64,000 nucleotides of DNA from DATARH01 sp963712835 (GCA_963712835.1 CAVQJJ010000005.1:62001-126000), one strand, 5' to 3'. Positions 24,239 through 33,121 are shown, numbered from the stretch's first letter. Translations and numbers: made by a program. Notes: generated by a model not told the origin, from the sequence alone.

Positions 24239-24596
24239 GGGAGGCGGCGGGCGGCCCTCACCCACCCCGTCGCCAACGCGCCCGTGGGGGGTGAGGGCAT
24301 GCCTCCAGCGTCCCGGCAAGCGGGTGCTCGAAAAATCCATATTCACCGCCTACTTCACGGTTTGTCGGGTGGCTTTTGAGCGGCGCGCAGGTGAGTGGAA
24401 ATTTCGGGGCTTGTTGTTATTGGCTTATATGCCCCGCTAGCACGTGTTTTTGTTGCCCTTGCCGCGCAGACCGTTCCGCGTTCCCGTCCAAGCTCCGGTT
24501 TCGGACTTACAATCAACGAACCTGGCAGATAGGGAACATAATAGGAACATTCAAGTCTTCAGCAGAGATTTTTTCGCCATAAAGTCATCCCAAGCG
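24239..24596. other. 358-bp gap with a GC-rich hairpin
   Basis: Next to the SGNH hydrolase stop, 24254-24299 forms a hairpin with arms GCCCTCACCC and GGGTGAGGGC. It could end transcription or be another intergenic repeat related to that at 1994. The rest, 24310-24596, is distinctly AT-richer than the surroundings and holds no convincing ORF. It lies between two convergent genes. Confidence 0.5.
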
Positions 24597-25715
24597 CTAG
24601 CCGACAAAAAGCTTGCCGAGGCGCAGCCGGTCGACCATGCGGCCGCCGATCATCGAATAGCAGCGCATCGTCACTTCGGTCTCGTAACCGAGCGCCGCGG
24701 CAAAGGTGCGCCCCAGCTGGTTCGGCTCCTGTACCGCCGCGGTGAGGCGGCGGACGTCGTGCTCGAGCGCCCACGCCTCCACCCGGTCGTGCATCGTGCG
24801 GCCGAGCCCCCGCCCCTGCCATTCCGGCGCGACCGCGACATTGACAAAAGCGTCGTGCTGCATTCGGAAACCGAATTCGATATTGGCCGAGGCGAAGCCG
24901 ACGACGGCCTCGCCGCCATCCCGCCCCGGCGCGGTCGCGACGAGCCAGAAGCGCGGGTCCTTGGGCGAATGGGCGAGATCGCGCTCGACCGCATCGGTCG
25001 ACGGTACTTCGCTCGGCAGCTTGATCGCGAAGGGCACGCATTCGGCCATCAGCATCTCCCAGGCGCGAAACGCGGCGCCATCCCCGGCGCGCATCTCGCG
25101 CAGGACCGGCGGCGCGTCGCTTGTCGCCGCGCCGGGAACACGCGCGCTATCGGCCGGCACGATCGCCAATCTTCGGCCGGGGATCGGTTCGAGCAGTTTT
25201 CCCATCCAGAAATCGTCGGTCCAGGCGCCGCGCCTGAAGACGCCGCCGCGAATCCGACCCTCGATCTCCAGGCCGCGCTTGCGGTACAACGCCTGGCCGC
25301 GCTCGTTCAACGAGCTCACCCGCAATTCGAGCCGCCAGGCGTGACGGCGGCGCGCCCACTCCTCGACCTGTTCGAACAGCCGCGTGCCGATGCCCTGCCC
25401 GCGCCAGGCGTCGCGCAGCCCGACGACAGCGATGAACACGTTGCCGCGATTGCGTGCGAAATGGCCGGTGAAGGCCGAGAGATAGCCGACGATCGCGCCA
25501 TCCTTCGTCACCGCCAGCAGAACGATGCCGCGGCCGCTGTTGTTGAGGCTGCGCAGCTCGGCATCCGGCCGCTCCGCCCACGGATGTGGTTGGCCGGGCA
25601 CACCGAGAAACTCGGTCTCGGCGTCGATCCGCGCCGCCGCCTCAATCAGCGCGGCTCCGTCAGCCGGCACCGCGGGTCGGATTAAGACGGGCTGGATTAA
25701 GTCGGGATCGGGCAC
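24597..25715 (-). CDS. Tandem GNAT-domain acetyltransferase
   Basis: Two GCN5-type N-acetyltransferase domains in one chain. The first, residues about 10-165, has GYLSAFTGHFARNRGNVFIAVVGL and the acetyl-CoA loop RDAWRGQGIGTRLFEQ. The second, about 215-365, has NIEFGFRMQHDAFVNVAV and PEWQGRGLGRTMHDRVEAW. The region between (LLEPIPGRRLAIVPAD) is a linker. The start is uncertain: GTG 25715 begins just before the first domain, and an ATG at 25790 or 25838 is possible. The gene diverges from the acyltransferase at 25804. Targets are unknown. Confidence 0.82.
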   Translation of the reverse strand: MPDPDLIQPVLIRPAVPADGAALIEAAARIDAETEFLGVPGQPHPWAERPDAELRSLNNSGRGIVLLAVTKDGAIVGYLSAFTGHFARNRGNVFIAVVGLRDAWRGQGIGTRLFEQVEEWARRRHAWRLELRVSSLNERGQALYRKRGLEIEGRIRGGVFRRGAWTDDFWMGKLLEPIPGRRLAIVPADSARVPGAATSDAPPVLREMRAGDGAAFRAWEMLMAECVPFAIKLPSEVPSTDAVERDLAHSPKDPRFWLVATAPGRDGGEAVVGFASANIEFGFRMQHDAFVNVAVAPEWQGRGLGRTMHDRVEAWALEHDVRRLTAAVQEPNQLGRTFAAALGYETEVTMRCYSMIGGRMVDRLRLGKLFVG

Positions 25716-25803
25716 CGTTGTGTCCGCCGGTTCCGTTATTCTCGAACCGATGTTGCGCAGCCGCGCCGAATGGGGCAAGAGCGGTCGCATTCCGGAGCGC
25801 TTG

Positions 25804-26895
25804 ATGTCGACCGCCACTGCCGGCCGCCACGCCAACAATTTCGATTTTTTGCGGCTGATCGCGGCGCTGTCGGTGATCTTCTCGCATTCCTGGCTGATCG
25901 CCTACGGCACGCAGCGCGACGAGCCGCTGGTGTGGGCGACGCACAACCAATGCCCGATCGGCCTGGTCGGCGTCTTCGTGTTCTTTGTCATCAGCGGCTA
26001 TCTCGTCACCGAAAGTTTTTGCCGCAATCCGAAGCCAGGCGGCTTTGTATTGCGGCGGGCGTCGCGCATTTATCCGGGGATTGTACTCAACGGGCTGCTG
26101 ATCGCCTGCGTGCTTGGGCCGATCGTGACCAGCCTGCCGCTCTCGCAGTATTTCGCCGATCCGAAGTTCCGCGCCTTTCTGGGCGAGTACGCGATGCTGT
26201 GGCCGGGGCCGCTGGCGCTGCCCGGCGTGCTGTTCGCCGACACCACCGTCGGCAACCTCGTCAACGGCGCGTTCTGGACGCTGATCTTTGAAGTAATGAT
26301 GTATGCGACGGTGCTGACCCTCGGCATCGCGCGGCTGCTGCGGCTGGAGACGGCGATCTTCCTGCTGGCGCTCGGGATCGCCGCGATCTGGTGGGACGAG
26401 CGCTGGTCGCTTGCTTGGCTCGGGTATCTGCGCGGCTGGCTGTGGATGCTGAGCCATTTCGCCGCCGGCATGGTGATGTATTTCGCGCGCGGCCGGATTG
26501 CTTTCCGCTGGTATTGGGCGTTGCTCGCGCTGGCGCTGCTGGTGCTGACCAGCCAGCTTGGCGAGTTCATCACCTTCTTTGCGCTGTCCTGCGGCTATCT
26601 GACGATCTACGCGGCGCAGGCGCGTTATCGGCCGCGGCTCGATTACGCACGGCATGTGGGCGACCTCAGCTACGGCATCTACATCTATGGCTGGCCGTGC
26701 GAGGAGCTGGTCATGTGGCTGAGCGGCGGACGCGCACCGTGGTGGGGGGTGGCGCTCGGCTCGCTGGCGATGGTGCTGCCGCTTGCCTGGCTGTCGTGGC
26801 ACGGCGTCGAGAAATGGGCGCTGCGCGCGGTGCGCGGCCGCCCGCGCCCGGCGGTCGCCGCGTCGGCGGTGCCGGAGAACGCCGGCGGTTGCTAG
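25804..26895 (+). CDS. Acyltransferase-3-family membrane protein
   Basis: 363 residues, about ten hydrophobic helices. The opening NNFDFLRLIAALSVIFSHSW is the family signature with the catalytic His in the first helix, and GVFVFFVISGYLVTESF is the second hallmark. VRRASRIYPG-type text (LRRASRIYPGIV) follows. Such enzymes transfer acetyl, succinyl or other acyl groups to surface sugars such as O-antigen or exopolysaccharide. The ATG at 25804 has GGAG six bases upstream. The C-terminal end overlaps the stop of the convergent 26892 gene by 4 bp. The donor and acceptor are not predictable. Confidence 0.9.
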   Translation: MSTATAGRHANNFDFLRLIAALSVIFSHSWLIAYGTQRDEPLVWATHNQCPIGLVGVFVFFVISGYLVTESFCRNPKPGGFVLRRASRIYPGIVLNGLLIACVLGPIVTSLPLSQYFADPKFRAFLGEYAMLWPGPLALPGVLFADTTVGNLVNGAFWTLIFEVMMYATVLTLGIARLLRLETAIFLLALGIAAIWWDERWSLAWLGYLRGWLWMLSHFAAGMVMYFARGRIAFRWYWALLALALLVLTSQLGEFITFFALSCGYLTIYAAQARYRPRLDYARHVGDLSYGIYIYGWPCEELVMWLSGGRAPWWGVALGSLAMVLPLAWLSWHGVEKWALRAVRGRPRPAVAASAVPENAGGC

Positions 26896-27521
26896 ATCTG
26901 CTTGAAGAACGTGTGGTGCCGGCTGGTCGTGTGCGGGCGGATTTTGGTCGCCCAGCTGCCGTAGGCGCCGGCGTCGGCCCATTCCTTGGTCTCGGTCACC
27001 GCAGGGGAGTCCATCTCGTAGATCACCATGTATTTCTGCATGCGCGTGTCGTTCGACTGCGCGAGGCGATAGCGCGTACCCTTGCCGCAGACCTTGGAGA
27101 GAAGCGGGGCGTGCTCGGCGTCGTAGACGCGGTTGAACTCGGCTTCCGTCGCGGCGGGGATATCCATCTGCACGATGTAGATGTAGGGCGACGCCGTGCG
27201 GCCCGGCCCGAACTCGCCGATCTTCTCGAAATAGCTGTGGTGCCGGCTGGTGGTGTGCGGGCGGATCTTGGCCGCCCAGTCGCCCCAGGCGCTGGCCTCG
27301 TCCCAAGCCTTCGACTCGACCACGGACGGCGCGTCGATCTCGTAGATCGCCAGGTATTTCTGCATCCGGCTGTCGTTCGACTGCTCCAGCCGGTAGCGCG
27401 TCACGCGATGGACCCCCGGCACCTTCGACAGCATCGGCACGTGCTCGGTGTCGTAGATGCGGTTGAGCTCGGCCTCGACACTCTCCGGGATGTTCATTTG
27501 CACAAAATAGATATATGACAT
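26892..27521 (-). CDS. Duplicated dimeric alpha-beta-barrel (EthD-like) protein
   Basis: 209 residues made of two near-identical halves. The first (about 1-103) runs from SYIYFVQMNIPESVEAELN to KIRPHTTSRHHSYFEKIG; the second (about 112-209) runs from PYIYIVQMDIPAATEAEFN to KIRPHTTSRHHTFFKQI. Shared elements include NR(I/V)YD(T/A)EH(V/A)P(M/L)LSKV, RYRL.QSND(S/T)RMQKY and the end motif. A ferredoxin-like single domain that normally dimerises appears fused into one chain, so the protein may fold as a complete barrel. The ATG at 27521 starts the first repeat. Function unknown; relatives act as heme- or flavin-independent oxygenases or stress proteins. Confidence 0.8.
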   Translation of the reverse strand: MSYIYFVQMNIPESVEAELNRIYDTEHVPMLSKVPGVHRVTRYRLEQSNDSRMQKYLAIYEIDAPSVVESKAWDEASAWGDWAAKIRPHTTSRHHSYFEKIGEFGPGRTASPYIYIVQMDIPAATEAEFNRVYDAEHAPLLSKVCGKGTRYRLAQSNDTRMQKYMVIYEMDSPAVTETKEWADAGAYGSWATKIRPHTTSRHHTFFKQI

Positions 27522-27878
27522 CGGCGTCGCTCTCCTGCAGCGTTCTCCGGCCAACTTTAGCCGACCGAAAGCACCTTGCCCATGATCGGGATCAATCGGC
27601 GCTGTGCGCCGTTACAGAACCAAACAGCGACGCGCGCCGTAGTACCGCGCAACCAAGCCCGACAAGAAATCACCACAATAGCGGCCGATTGACGCCATGT
27701 TATCGAGCCACCATCCCAAGGCGAAGTTGCGCGACGTACGCGAAACCCTTGGTGCGTGGCTCGCTATGCGCAAGGTCGCCTCACCGCCGGAGGGCGCAGC
27801 GCAGCCATGCGCTTGCATTCCCGTTTACCGAGAATAGCTCTACCTCGATTTTCCTCGACATCGCCGCGAGTTCTGAAC
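27522..27878. other. 357-bp gap with promoter region for the MlaC-like gene
   Basis: Frames on both strands are short and without family resemblance. The open frame of the downstream gene extends left to 27756 but reads as basic, low-complexity sequence, and the signal peptide begins only at 27879. Promoters for the two divergent neighbours must lie here; none is clear enough to mark. Confidence 0.4.
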
Positions 27879-28499
27879 ATGACGCGATCTAATCACACGA
27901 CCCGACGGACCCTATTTCTTGCCGGCTTGGCGCTGTGCGCCGGGCTAACTCTGCCGGCGCAGCGCGCCGCGGCGGTGCCGGCCAGCGCCGGCGCGGCGAC
28001 GGTGCAGGCGTTTTATTCGACGCTGCTCGACACGATGCGCAACGGCCCGCAGCTCGGCGCGCAGGGCCGCTATGCGAAACTGGCGCCGGCAATCGCGCAG
28101 AACTTCGACATTCCGCTGATGACGCGGATCGCGGTCGGCCCCGACTGGGCGACCCTGACCCCCGCCCAGCAGGCCCAGGTGACACAGGCGTTCGAGCGCT
28201 ACGTTGCGGCCGTCTACGCCGAGCGCTTTCACAAATATGACGGCGAGCAGCTCAAGGTGACGGGCGAAGCGGCGTCTCCGGGGGGAACCGTGATTTTAAG
28301 CCAGATCGTCGATTCGAGTGGCCAGCCGACGAACATCAACTACCTGATGCGCAACGACAAGATCGCCGACGTTTATCTCAACGGGACGATCAGTGAGCTG
28401 GCGACGCGCCGCTCGGAATTCGGCACGATCCTGCGAACCCAGGGCATCAACGGTCTGATCCAGGCGCTCAACAGCAAGGCCGCGGCGCTGGCATCATAA
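27879..28499 (+). CDS. MlaC/Ttg2D-type periplasmic phospholipid-binding protein
   Basis: 206 residues with a twin-arginine-like signal (RRTLFLAGLALCAGLTLPAQRAAA). The toluene-tolerance Ttg2/MlaC fold is indicated by VQAFYSTLLDTMRNGPQL, FDIPLMTRIAVGPDWATLTPAQQ, FERYVAAVYAERF, YLMRNDKIADVYLNGTISELATRRSEF, and a final LIQAL helix. MlaC carries phospholipids between the outer membrane and the MlaFEDB transporter. The hopanoid-cluster protein HpnM belongs to the same family. There is no mla or hpn gene beside it, so which role applies is open. The ATG at 27879 directly precedes the signal sequence. Confidence 0.85.
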   Translation: MTRSNHTTRRTLFLAGLALCAGLTLPAQRAAAVPASAGAATVQAFYSTLLDTMRNGPQLGAQGRYAKLAPAIAQNFDIPLMTRIAVGPDWATLTPAQQAQVTQAFERYVAAVYAERFHKYDGEQLKVTGEAASPGGTVILSQIVDSSGQPTNINYLMRNDKIADVYLNGTISELATRRSEFGTILRTQGINGLIQALNSKAAALAS

Positions 28500-28500
28500 C

Positions 28501-29049
28501 CTACGCCGGCACGCAGCGGAAATCGGGGATGCCGGCGCCGATGTCGAAGAATTGCTGCTCGAACACGGTGACGATTTCGCGCGGCTGATCGGTCTCGCGC
28601 ATCAGTTCGGTGCTCAACTCGCCATTGCAGCTAACGATCAGGCTGACCTCGCCGTGCTTGTCGCGCAACGGTAGCCGCAAGGTCTCGGTCTGCAGTCTCC
28701 GGCCGGAGCGCAGTTCAAGATGGCGTAACGACCACGAGCCGCAGGGCTGGTGGCAGATCGCTTCGAATTCGCAATGCGTAACATCGACCGCTTGCGACGA
28801 CAGCATCTCGGCGTAGGTCAGACCCGACAGCTCGCGGCCCCATCGCCGTTCGATCTCGGTGCCCGCGAGACGAACGCGCCACTCATCCGGCGCCGCTCGC
28901 TCGATAAGGCTGATAATCGGCAGGATGCTGGAGATGTCGCATGGGTCGAAGCTGGCGCGCTCCGGAACGATATTCGGCCGCGGCAGCCGCCGCCATGCCG
29001 CCAGGAGTTTCTGTGACGCCGGCTGAAGCCGCGCGCAAATCGAGTCCAC
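28501..29049 (-). CDS. PAS_5-family protein
   Basis: 182 residues. The order LLAAWRRLPRPNIVPERASFDP, ISSILPIISLIERAAPDEWRVRLAGTEI with WGRELSGLTYAEM, and the later LPLRDKHGEVSLIVSC matches the PAS_5 (formerly DUF1491-like) family common in alphaproteobacteria. These are single PAS-like domains with no output domain. The ligand and role are unknown. The gene converges with the MlaC-like gene 1 bp away and is divergent from a response regulator at 29228. Pairing with that regulator is suggested by position only. Confidence 0.8.
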   Translation of the reverse strand: MDSICARLQPASQKLLAAWRRLPRPNIVPERASFDPCDISSILPIISLIERAAPDEWRVRLAGTEIERRWGRELSGLTYAEMLSSQAVDVTHCEFEAICHQPCGSWSLRHLELRSGRRLQTETLRLPLRDKHGEVSLIVSCNGELSTELMRETDQPREIVTVFEQQFFDIGAGIPDFRCVPA

Positions 29050-29227
29050 GTTGGTGCCCCTTGCGAACCGGCTCTATCATCTGCCGCGAAGGTAAATATT
29101 CCCCTATCGCCGGTTGCTCGTTCCTCGGCAACTCAATCGCCGAGGTTTGCCGCCGGCGGGAGCGGTCGACAAGCGGAACGGCGGTCAGGCAACCGGTGTT
29201 TGTCGGGCAAAACTTGGGTCGGCATCC

Positions 29228-29566
29228 ATGCCGCGCATCCTTTTGGTCGACGACGACACCGCGGTTCGTCTCGTGTTCCTGGAAATCCTATTCGACGCTG
29301 GCTACGAAGTGGACACCGCCCATTCGTTTGCGGCGAGGGAAGCCATGCTCAACTCCGGCCATCCCTTCGACCTGCTGATCACCGATGGAAGGTTTGACGG
29401 AGGGACGGGCTCGGCGCTGGCGGGCGAACGCGGCATCCCAGTTCTGGTGGTGACCGGAGATACGTTCGGCATCGACGGCGCAAAATATCGGGTGCTCGCC
29501 AAGCCGATGCGTCCCGAAGCGCTGCTGACCGCGGTCGCGACCGCGCCGAAGGATGGTTCGCGATGA
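29228..29566 (+). CDS. Single-domain response regulator
   Basis: 112 residues, CheY-like: acidic cluster LLVDDDT (8-10), phosphoacceptor Asp53 in DLLITDGRFDGGTG, Thr in VLVVTGD, Lys in VLAKPMRPE. There is no output domain. The ATG at 29228 was chosen because the fold starts there, although the open frame extends to 29114. Its stop overlaps the ATG of the next gene (ATGA), showing co-translation with an exported LprI-like protein. The partner kinase is not visible nearby. Confidence 0.9.
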   Translation: MPRILLVDDDTAVRLVFLEILFDAGYEVDTAHSFAAREAMLNSGHPFDLLITDGRFDGGTGSALAGERGIPVLVVTGDTFGIDGAKYRVLAKPMRPEALLTAVATAPKDGSR

Positions 29567-30609
29567 GACCTGTGTGGTTTGTTCTTTTTACGCTCGCCTT
29601 GCTGTGGGGCGGAGCAAACGCCGAGGCGTCCTCGTATTGGTGCGAGCCGCCGCATGCCGATTACCCATCGGCTAGGGCGTGCCCGTCGCCGCAGCAAACG
29701 GCTGACGCGCAGCCTCTTACCACCCCTCCGGCGCGGAACACGTTGGCTCAGGACGCCGTCGCCGGGAACGCCGAGCAGCCGCAGGAGACAGGATCGACGC
29801 AAAACCACCAACCGACCTTCCCCGGCCGGTCGTCCTTTGTCCGGGGCGATGCGCTGGATGAATGGTGCAAGGGATCGACCACCGCGCTGCTGACAGCCAT
29901 CTGCGGCGACGACCAACTGCGCGCGTTGGCGCTTGAGCGCCTGCACGCGTTCGACGACGCCAAATCGCGGCTGACCCCGGATCAGCAGAAGACGCTGATC
30001 GACGACCAGAACGAGTGGGCCCTGTCCTATCCGACAGCCTGCGGCCTCAATGCCGATGTGCAGCCGTCCCTGCCGCTCGACCCGTCGCTGCGGGACTGCC
30101 TGGCAAAGGCAGGGCAAGCGCGGCTGCAATATCTAAAGGATTACGGGCAGGCGAAACCGCAGACCGCCGCAACGCCGGCCACGACCTCCCCGACCACTTC
30201 TCCCGCGCCGACGAACCCTACTCCGACAAGCCCGGCCTCGGCGACGCCGTCGCCGACCGGCACTAATGGCCCCGCTGGAACCCCATCGCCTGCCGCCGCC
30301 GCGCCTCCGCCGAAGGCTCCTGCAACGCCCGCGGCCGCGACGGCGGCTCCCATCGCGCCGCAGAACAACGAGACACATCAGTCGGCGACCGCAACCATCC
30401 CGCCCGCCACGACACCAGCCAAGCCGACGCCCAGCAATACCGGTCCGGCGGACGCGTCGCTTCGGGATCGCTCGCTATCCAGGATCGGCGACTACACCCG
30501 AACGGGCGCGATGCTGATCGCCATCCTCGTCGTGGTCATTTGGGCCATCACCGTCTGGCTGCAGGGTCGGTCGCGGCGCGCGGGCAAAACGGCGGAAACG
30601 CGCCGGTAG
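29563..30609 (+). CDS. Envelope protein with LprI-like domain, Pro/Thr-rich linker and C-terminal helix
   Basis: 348 residues. A signal peptide (MRPVWFVLFTLALLWGGANA) precedes a Cys-containing region. Residues about 100-190 resemble the DUF1311/LprI lysozyme-inhibitor-like fold, with WCKGSTTALLTAICGDDQLR, LTPDQQKTLIDDQNEWAL and ACGL. Then comes a roughly 100-residue Pro/Thr/Ala/Ser linker, and finally a membrane helix (GAMLIAILVVVIWAITVWLQ) with a basic tail. This topology suggests a protein held in the inner membrane, spanning the cell wall with its domain in the periplasm. It is coupled to the response regulator upstream. The function is not known. Confidence 0.75.
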   Translation: MRPVWFVLFTLALLWGGANAEASSYWCEPPHADYPSARACPSPQQTADAQPLTTPPARNTLAQDAVAGNAEQPQETGSTQNHQPTFPGRSSFVRGDALDEWCKGSTTALLTAICGDDQLRALALERLHAFDDAKSRLTPDQQKTLIDDQNEWALSYPTACGLNADVQPSLPLDPSLRDCLAKAGQARLQYLKDYGQAKPQTAATPATTSPTTSPAPTNPTPTSPASATPSPTGTNGPAGTPSPAAAAPPPKAPATPAAATAAPIAPQNNETHQSATATIPPATTPAKPTPSNTGPADASLRDRSLSRIGDYTRTGAMLIAILVVVIWAITVWLQGRSRRAGKTAETRR

Positions 30610-30696
30610 CTCTGCATCCCCTCCATCGCCGCAAATCGGTGGCCGGGCGCGCACCCGCCGCCTATGGTGGCGGCTTTGCGACGAGGAGGAAACCCA

Positions 30697-31002
30697 ATGA
30701 TCCATGTGCTGGCGATCATCACCACCAAACCCGGCAAGCGCGACGAGGTGCTGGGGCTGTTCCGCGCCAATATGCCGGCGGTGCACGCCGAGGACGGCTG
30801 CGTCGAATACGGGCCGGTGATCGACGCCGAGGGCGGATTTGGCGCGAAGTTCGGCGCCGATACGTTTGTCGTCGTCGAGAAATGGGCGAGCCTCGACCAT
30901 TTGAAGGCGCACGCCGCCTCGCCGCACATGGCCGCCTATGGCGCGAAGACCAAGGATCTGCTCGCCAACCGCGAAATCCACGTCTGCCAGGGGGCCGCTT
31001 AG
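30697..31002 (+). CDS. Antibiotic biosynthesis monooxygenase-domain (YgiN-like) protein
   Basis: 101 residues with the ferredoxin-like ABM fold: MIHVLAIITTKPGKRDEVL, NMPAVHAEDGCVEYGPVID, FVVVEKWASLDHLKAH and SPHMAAYGAK. Relatives are cofactor-free quinol monooxygenases or heme-degrading enzymes, and usually work as dimers. The ATG at 30697 has GAGGAGGAAA just before it. It stands alone between the LprI-like gene and a long intergenic repeat; the substrate is unknown. Confidence 0.85.
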   Translation: MIHVLAIITTKPGKRDEVLGLFRANMPAVHAEDGCVEYGPVIDAEGGFGAKFGADTFVVVEKWASLDHLKAHAASPHMAAYGAKTKDLLANREIHVCQGAA

Positions 31003-31028
31003 GAGCCGACGCTCGCGCGAAGCCAGCC

Positions 31029-31131
31029 CCCCACCCGGCCGCTTCGCGGCCACCCTCCCCGCTAGCAAGGGAGGGTATTCGCAGCAACGGCGCGCCCTTT
31101 CCCCGCAAGCGGCGGAAGGTTGGGATGGGGG
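31029..31131. repeat. Composite intergenic repeat element
   Basis: Order: CCACCCGGCCGCTTCGCGGC hairpin, CACCCTCCCCGC, GGGAGGGT, then CGCGCCCTTTCCCCGCAAGC with GGCGGAAGGTTGGGATGGGG. The element at 56914-57014 has the same order of blocks with substitutions, and 1994-2046 carries the first half. It falls between convergent genes and contains no ORF. Confidence 0.65.
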
Positions 31132-31158
31132 CTATCAACTTCGAGACGGCCGAGCTCG

Positions 31159-32112
31159 TTACCGGATGTGCAGCACCGCCTTACCGGTGAAGTCGCGGTC
31201 GATGAGGCGCTGGGCGATGGCGCCGATTTCGTTCCAGCCGGCTTCGACCGCGATCTGCGGCTTGAGCCGGCCGGCGGCGATTTCTGACGCGAGGAGCGCC
31301 AGGCCGATGCCGCCGCGCTCGACGCTCATCAGTTCATGGAACAAGGTGAGGCCGTAAAGCCGCGCGCCGCCGGTGCCGAAAAAAATGCGACTCTCGACCG
31401 TGGCCGCGGTCGCGTCGGAAATGCCGAAGGTGACGCAGGTGCCGTTGGGCGCGAGCATCCCCATCGCCGCCGCCAGCGCCGCGCCGCCGAGCGAGTCGAG
31501 GATCAGCCAATAGGGCCCCTCGCCTTTCGCGGCGCCGAGGTCGCGGCCGACAATGACCCGGCCGCCGCACCATTCGGCGACCTGCGCACGCCGCTCCTCG
31601 CGCCGCACATGGCCCCAGACGACCGCGCCCGCCGCCAGCGCGAGCTGACAGGCGAGATGCCCGACCCCGCCCGACGCGCCGTCGACCAGCACCTTGCGGC
31701 CGAGCAGCAACCCTCCCTGGCGCAGCGCGTGCAGCGCCGTGAGCCCCGCGACAGGCAGGGTCGAGGCCTGCGCGTCGCTGACCGCGTCCGGCAGCGCGGC
31801 GACCGCGTGGCCGCGACAATTGACCCGCTCCGCCCAGGCGCCCGAAGGCAGGATGCCGACGACTCGCGCGCCCGCCTTGGGGCCGCTGCCGTCCGCGGCT
31901 CCGGTCTCGACAACGCCAGCGAAATCCCAGCCCGGCCGCCAGCCGGGATCGGCCTGCTGCACGGCGCGCCGCGTCTCGCCGCGGTTCAATGAGATCGCGG
32001 TGACCTTGACCGCAACCTCGTCGCGATCGGGATCGCGCAACTCGAGCGGCTTGATCGCCAGCCGCCCTGGTGCCGCGGGATCGACGACGACGGCGCGGAT
32101 GGTTTGCGGCAT
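31159..32112 (-). CDS. Zinc-type alcohol dehydrogenase-like / quinone oxidoreductase (MDR family)
   Basis: 317 residues of the medium-chain dehydrogenase/reductase superfamily. The N-terminal GroES-like domain includes DEVAVKVTAISLNRGETR and WRPGWDFAGVVE. The NADPH-binding segment is GRKVLVDGASGGVGHLACQLA. Catalytic zinc ligands are not evident, placing it with quinone-oxidoreductase-like enzymes. The C-terminus FTGKAVLHI is typical. It converges on the ABM gene across a repeat element; its 5' side faces a repeat-rich gap. The substrate cannot be told. Confidence 0.88.
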   Translation of the reverse strand: MPQTIRAVVVDPAAPGRLAIKPLELRDPDRDEVAVKVTAISLNRGETRRAVQQADPGWRPGWDFAGVVETGAADGSGPKAGARVVGILPSGAWAERVNCRGHAVAALPDAVSDAQASTLPVAGLTALHALRQGGLLLGRKVLVDGASGGVGHLACQLALAAGAVVWGHVRREERRAQVAEWCGGRVIVGRDLGAAKGEGPYWLILDSLGGAALAAAMGMLAPNGTCVTFGISDATAATVESRIFFGTGGARLYGLTLFHELMSVERGGIGLALLASEIAAGRLKPQIAVEAGWNEIGAIAQRLIDRDFTGKAVLHIR

Positions 32113-32509
32113 GACGGGCTCCTTAAAGCTGGACGGGCATCCTGCGTCCTTCGAGACAGCGCTTCGCGCTTCGTCAGGATGAGAATTTTTCTTAATGCTA
32201 TTACAAAATCTACCTCATCCTGAGAGGCTGACTTGAAATGAATTCGACGTTTCCAATGAGCTGGATTCTTCGTCTCCCCCGCGAAAGCGGGAACCCAGGG
32301 GCGAGCGACGAGGCAGAGGTTCAAGTTCTAGCCTCGGCCGAGGCTAAGCCATTGACCCGCCGGTACGCTCGCCCTGGGCCCCCCGTTTTCGCGGGGGAGA
32401 CGATAATTGTTTGACTGGGTTGATTTCATTTCGGGTCAGAGTCTGAGGGGCGCCGTTAGGCGCGTCTCGAAGGACGCACGGCGCTTCTGCAGCGATAAGG
32501 AACAAACGC
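32113..32509. repeat. Repeat-rich gap with a 37-bp inverted repeat
   Basis: There is no gene. The arms at 32271-32307 and 32366-32402 are both 37 bases and mostly complementary (CGTCTCCCCCGCGAAA..CGAGCG), flanking a smaller palindrome CCTCGGCCGAGG at 32332-32343. Outside them, 32136-32182 (CATCCTGCGTCCTTCGAGAC, then TCAGGATGAG) and the opposite-strand piece at 32458-32480 (GGCGCGTCTCGAAGGACGCA) form a second, outer inverted pair. The nested arrangement suggests one repeat inserted within another. Confidence 0.7.
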
Positions 32510-33121
32510 TTGCCCGATCGCGATACCGTGATCTTTGACCTCGGCGGGGTGCTGCTCGACTGGAACCCGCGGCACCTCTATCGCGGGCTCTTTGCCGGCG
32601 ACGAGGCGGCGATGGAGCATTTCCTCGCCCATATCTGCAACAGCGAGTGGAACCGTCGGCAGGACGCCGGCCGGACCGTCGCCGAAGCCTGCGCGCTGCT
32701 CAAGGCCGTGCATCCGGATAAGACCGATCTCATCGAAGCCTATTACGCGCGGCATCTCGACATGATCGCCGGGCCGATCGAGGGCACGGTGGCGATCCTT
32801 GCCGATCTGCGTCAGCGCGGCACGAAGCTCTATTTCCTCAGCAACTATTCCGCCGAGACCTATCCGCTGGCCCTCGGGCGGTTCGAGTTTTTGTCATGGT
32901 TCGCCGGCGGAATCGTCTCGGGCGAGCACGGGGTCATCAAGCCCGACCCGGCGATCTACCGCCTGCTCATCGAGCGCTGCGCGATCGACCCGACCCGCGC
33001 CGTCTTTATCGACGACGTCGCCGCCAATGCCGAGGCGGCGCGCGCCTTCGGCATGCATGGCATTCACTTCCAAGGGCCGCAGGCGCTGCGGTCGGAATTG
33101 GCAGAACTGAGGCTGCTATAG
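32510..33121 (+). CDS. HAD-family hydrolase (haloacid-dehalogenase type)
   Basis: 203 residues. Motif I VIFDLGGVLLDW carries the nucleophile Asp, motif II FLSNYSAE the Ser/Asn, motif III VIKPDPAIY the Lys, and motif IV VFIDDVAANAEAA the paired Asp. The helical cap between motifs I and II is of the phosphatase or epoxide-hydrolase-N-terminal-like type (YihX-like). It begins at a TTG (32510) with AAGGA upstream; no ATG or GTG fits better. It overlaps the convergent NHL-repeat gene by 6 bp. Probably a small-molecule phosphatase. Confidence 0.88.
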   Translation: MPDRDTVIFDLGGVLLDWNPRHLYRGLFAGDEAAMEHFLAHICNSEWNRRQDAGRTVAEACALLKAVHPDKTDLIEAYYARHLDMIAGPIEGTVAILADLRQRGTKLYFLSNYSAETYPLALGRFEFLSWFAGGIVSGEHGVIKPDPAIYRLLIERCAIDPTRAVFIDDVAANAEAARAFGMHGIHFQGPQALRSELAELRLL

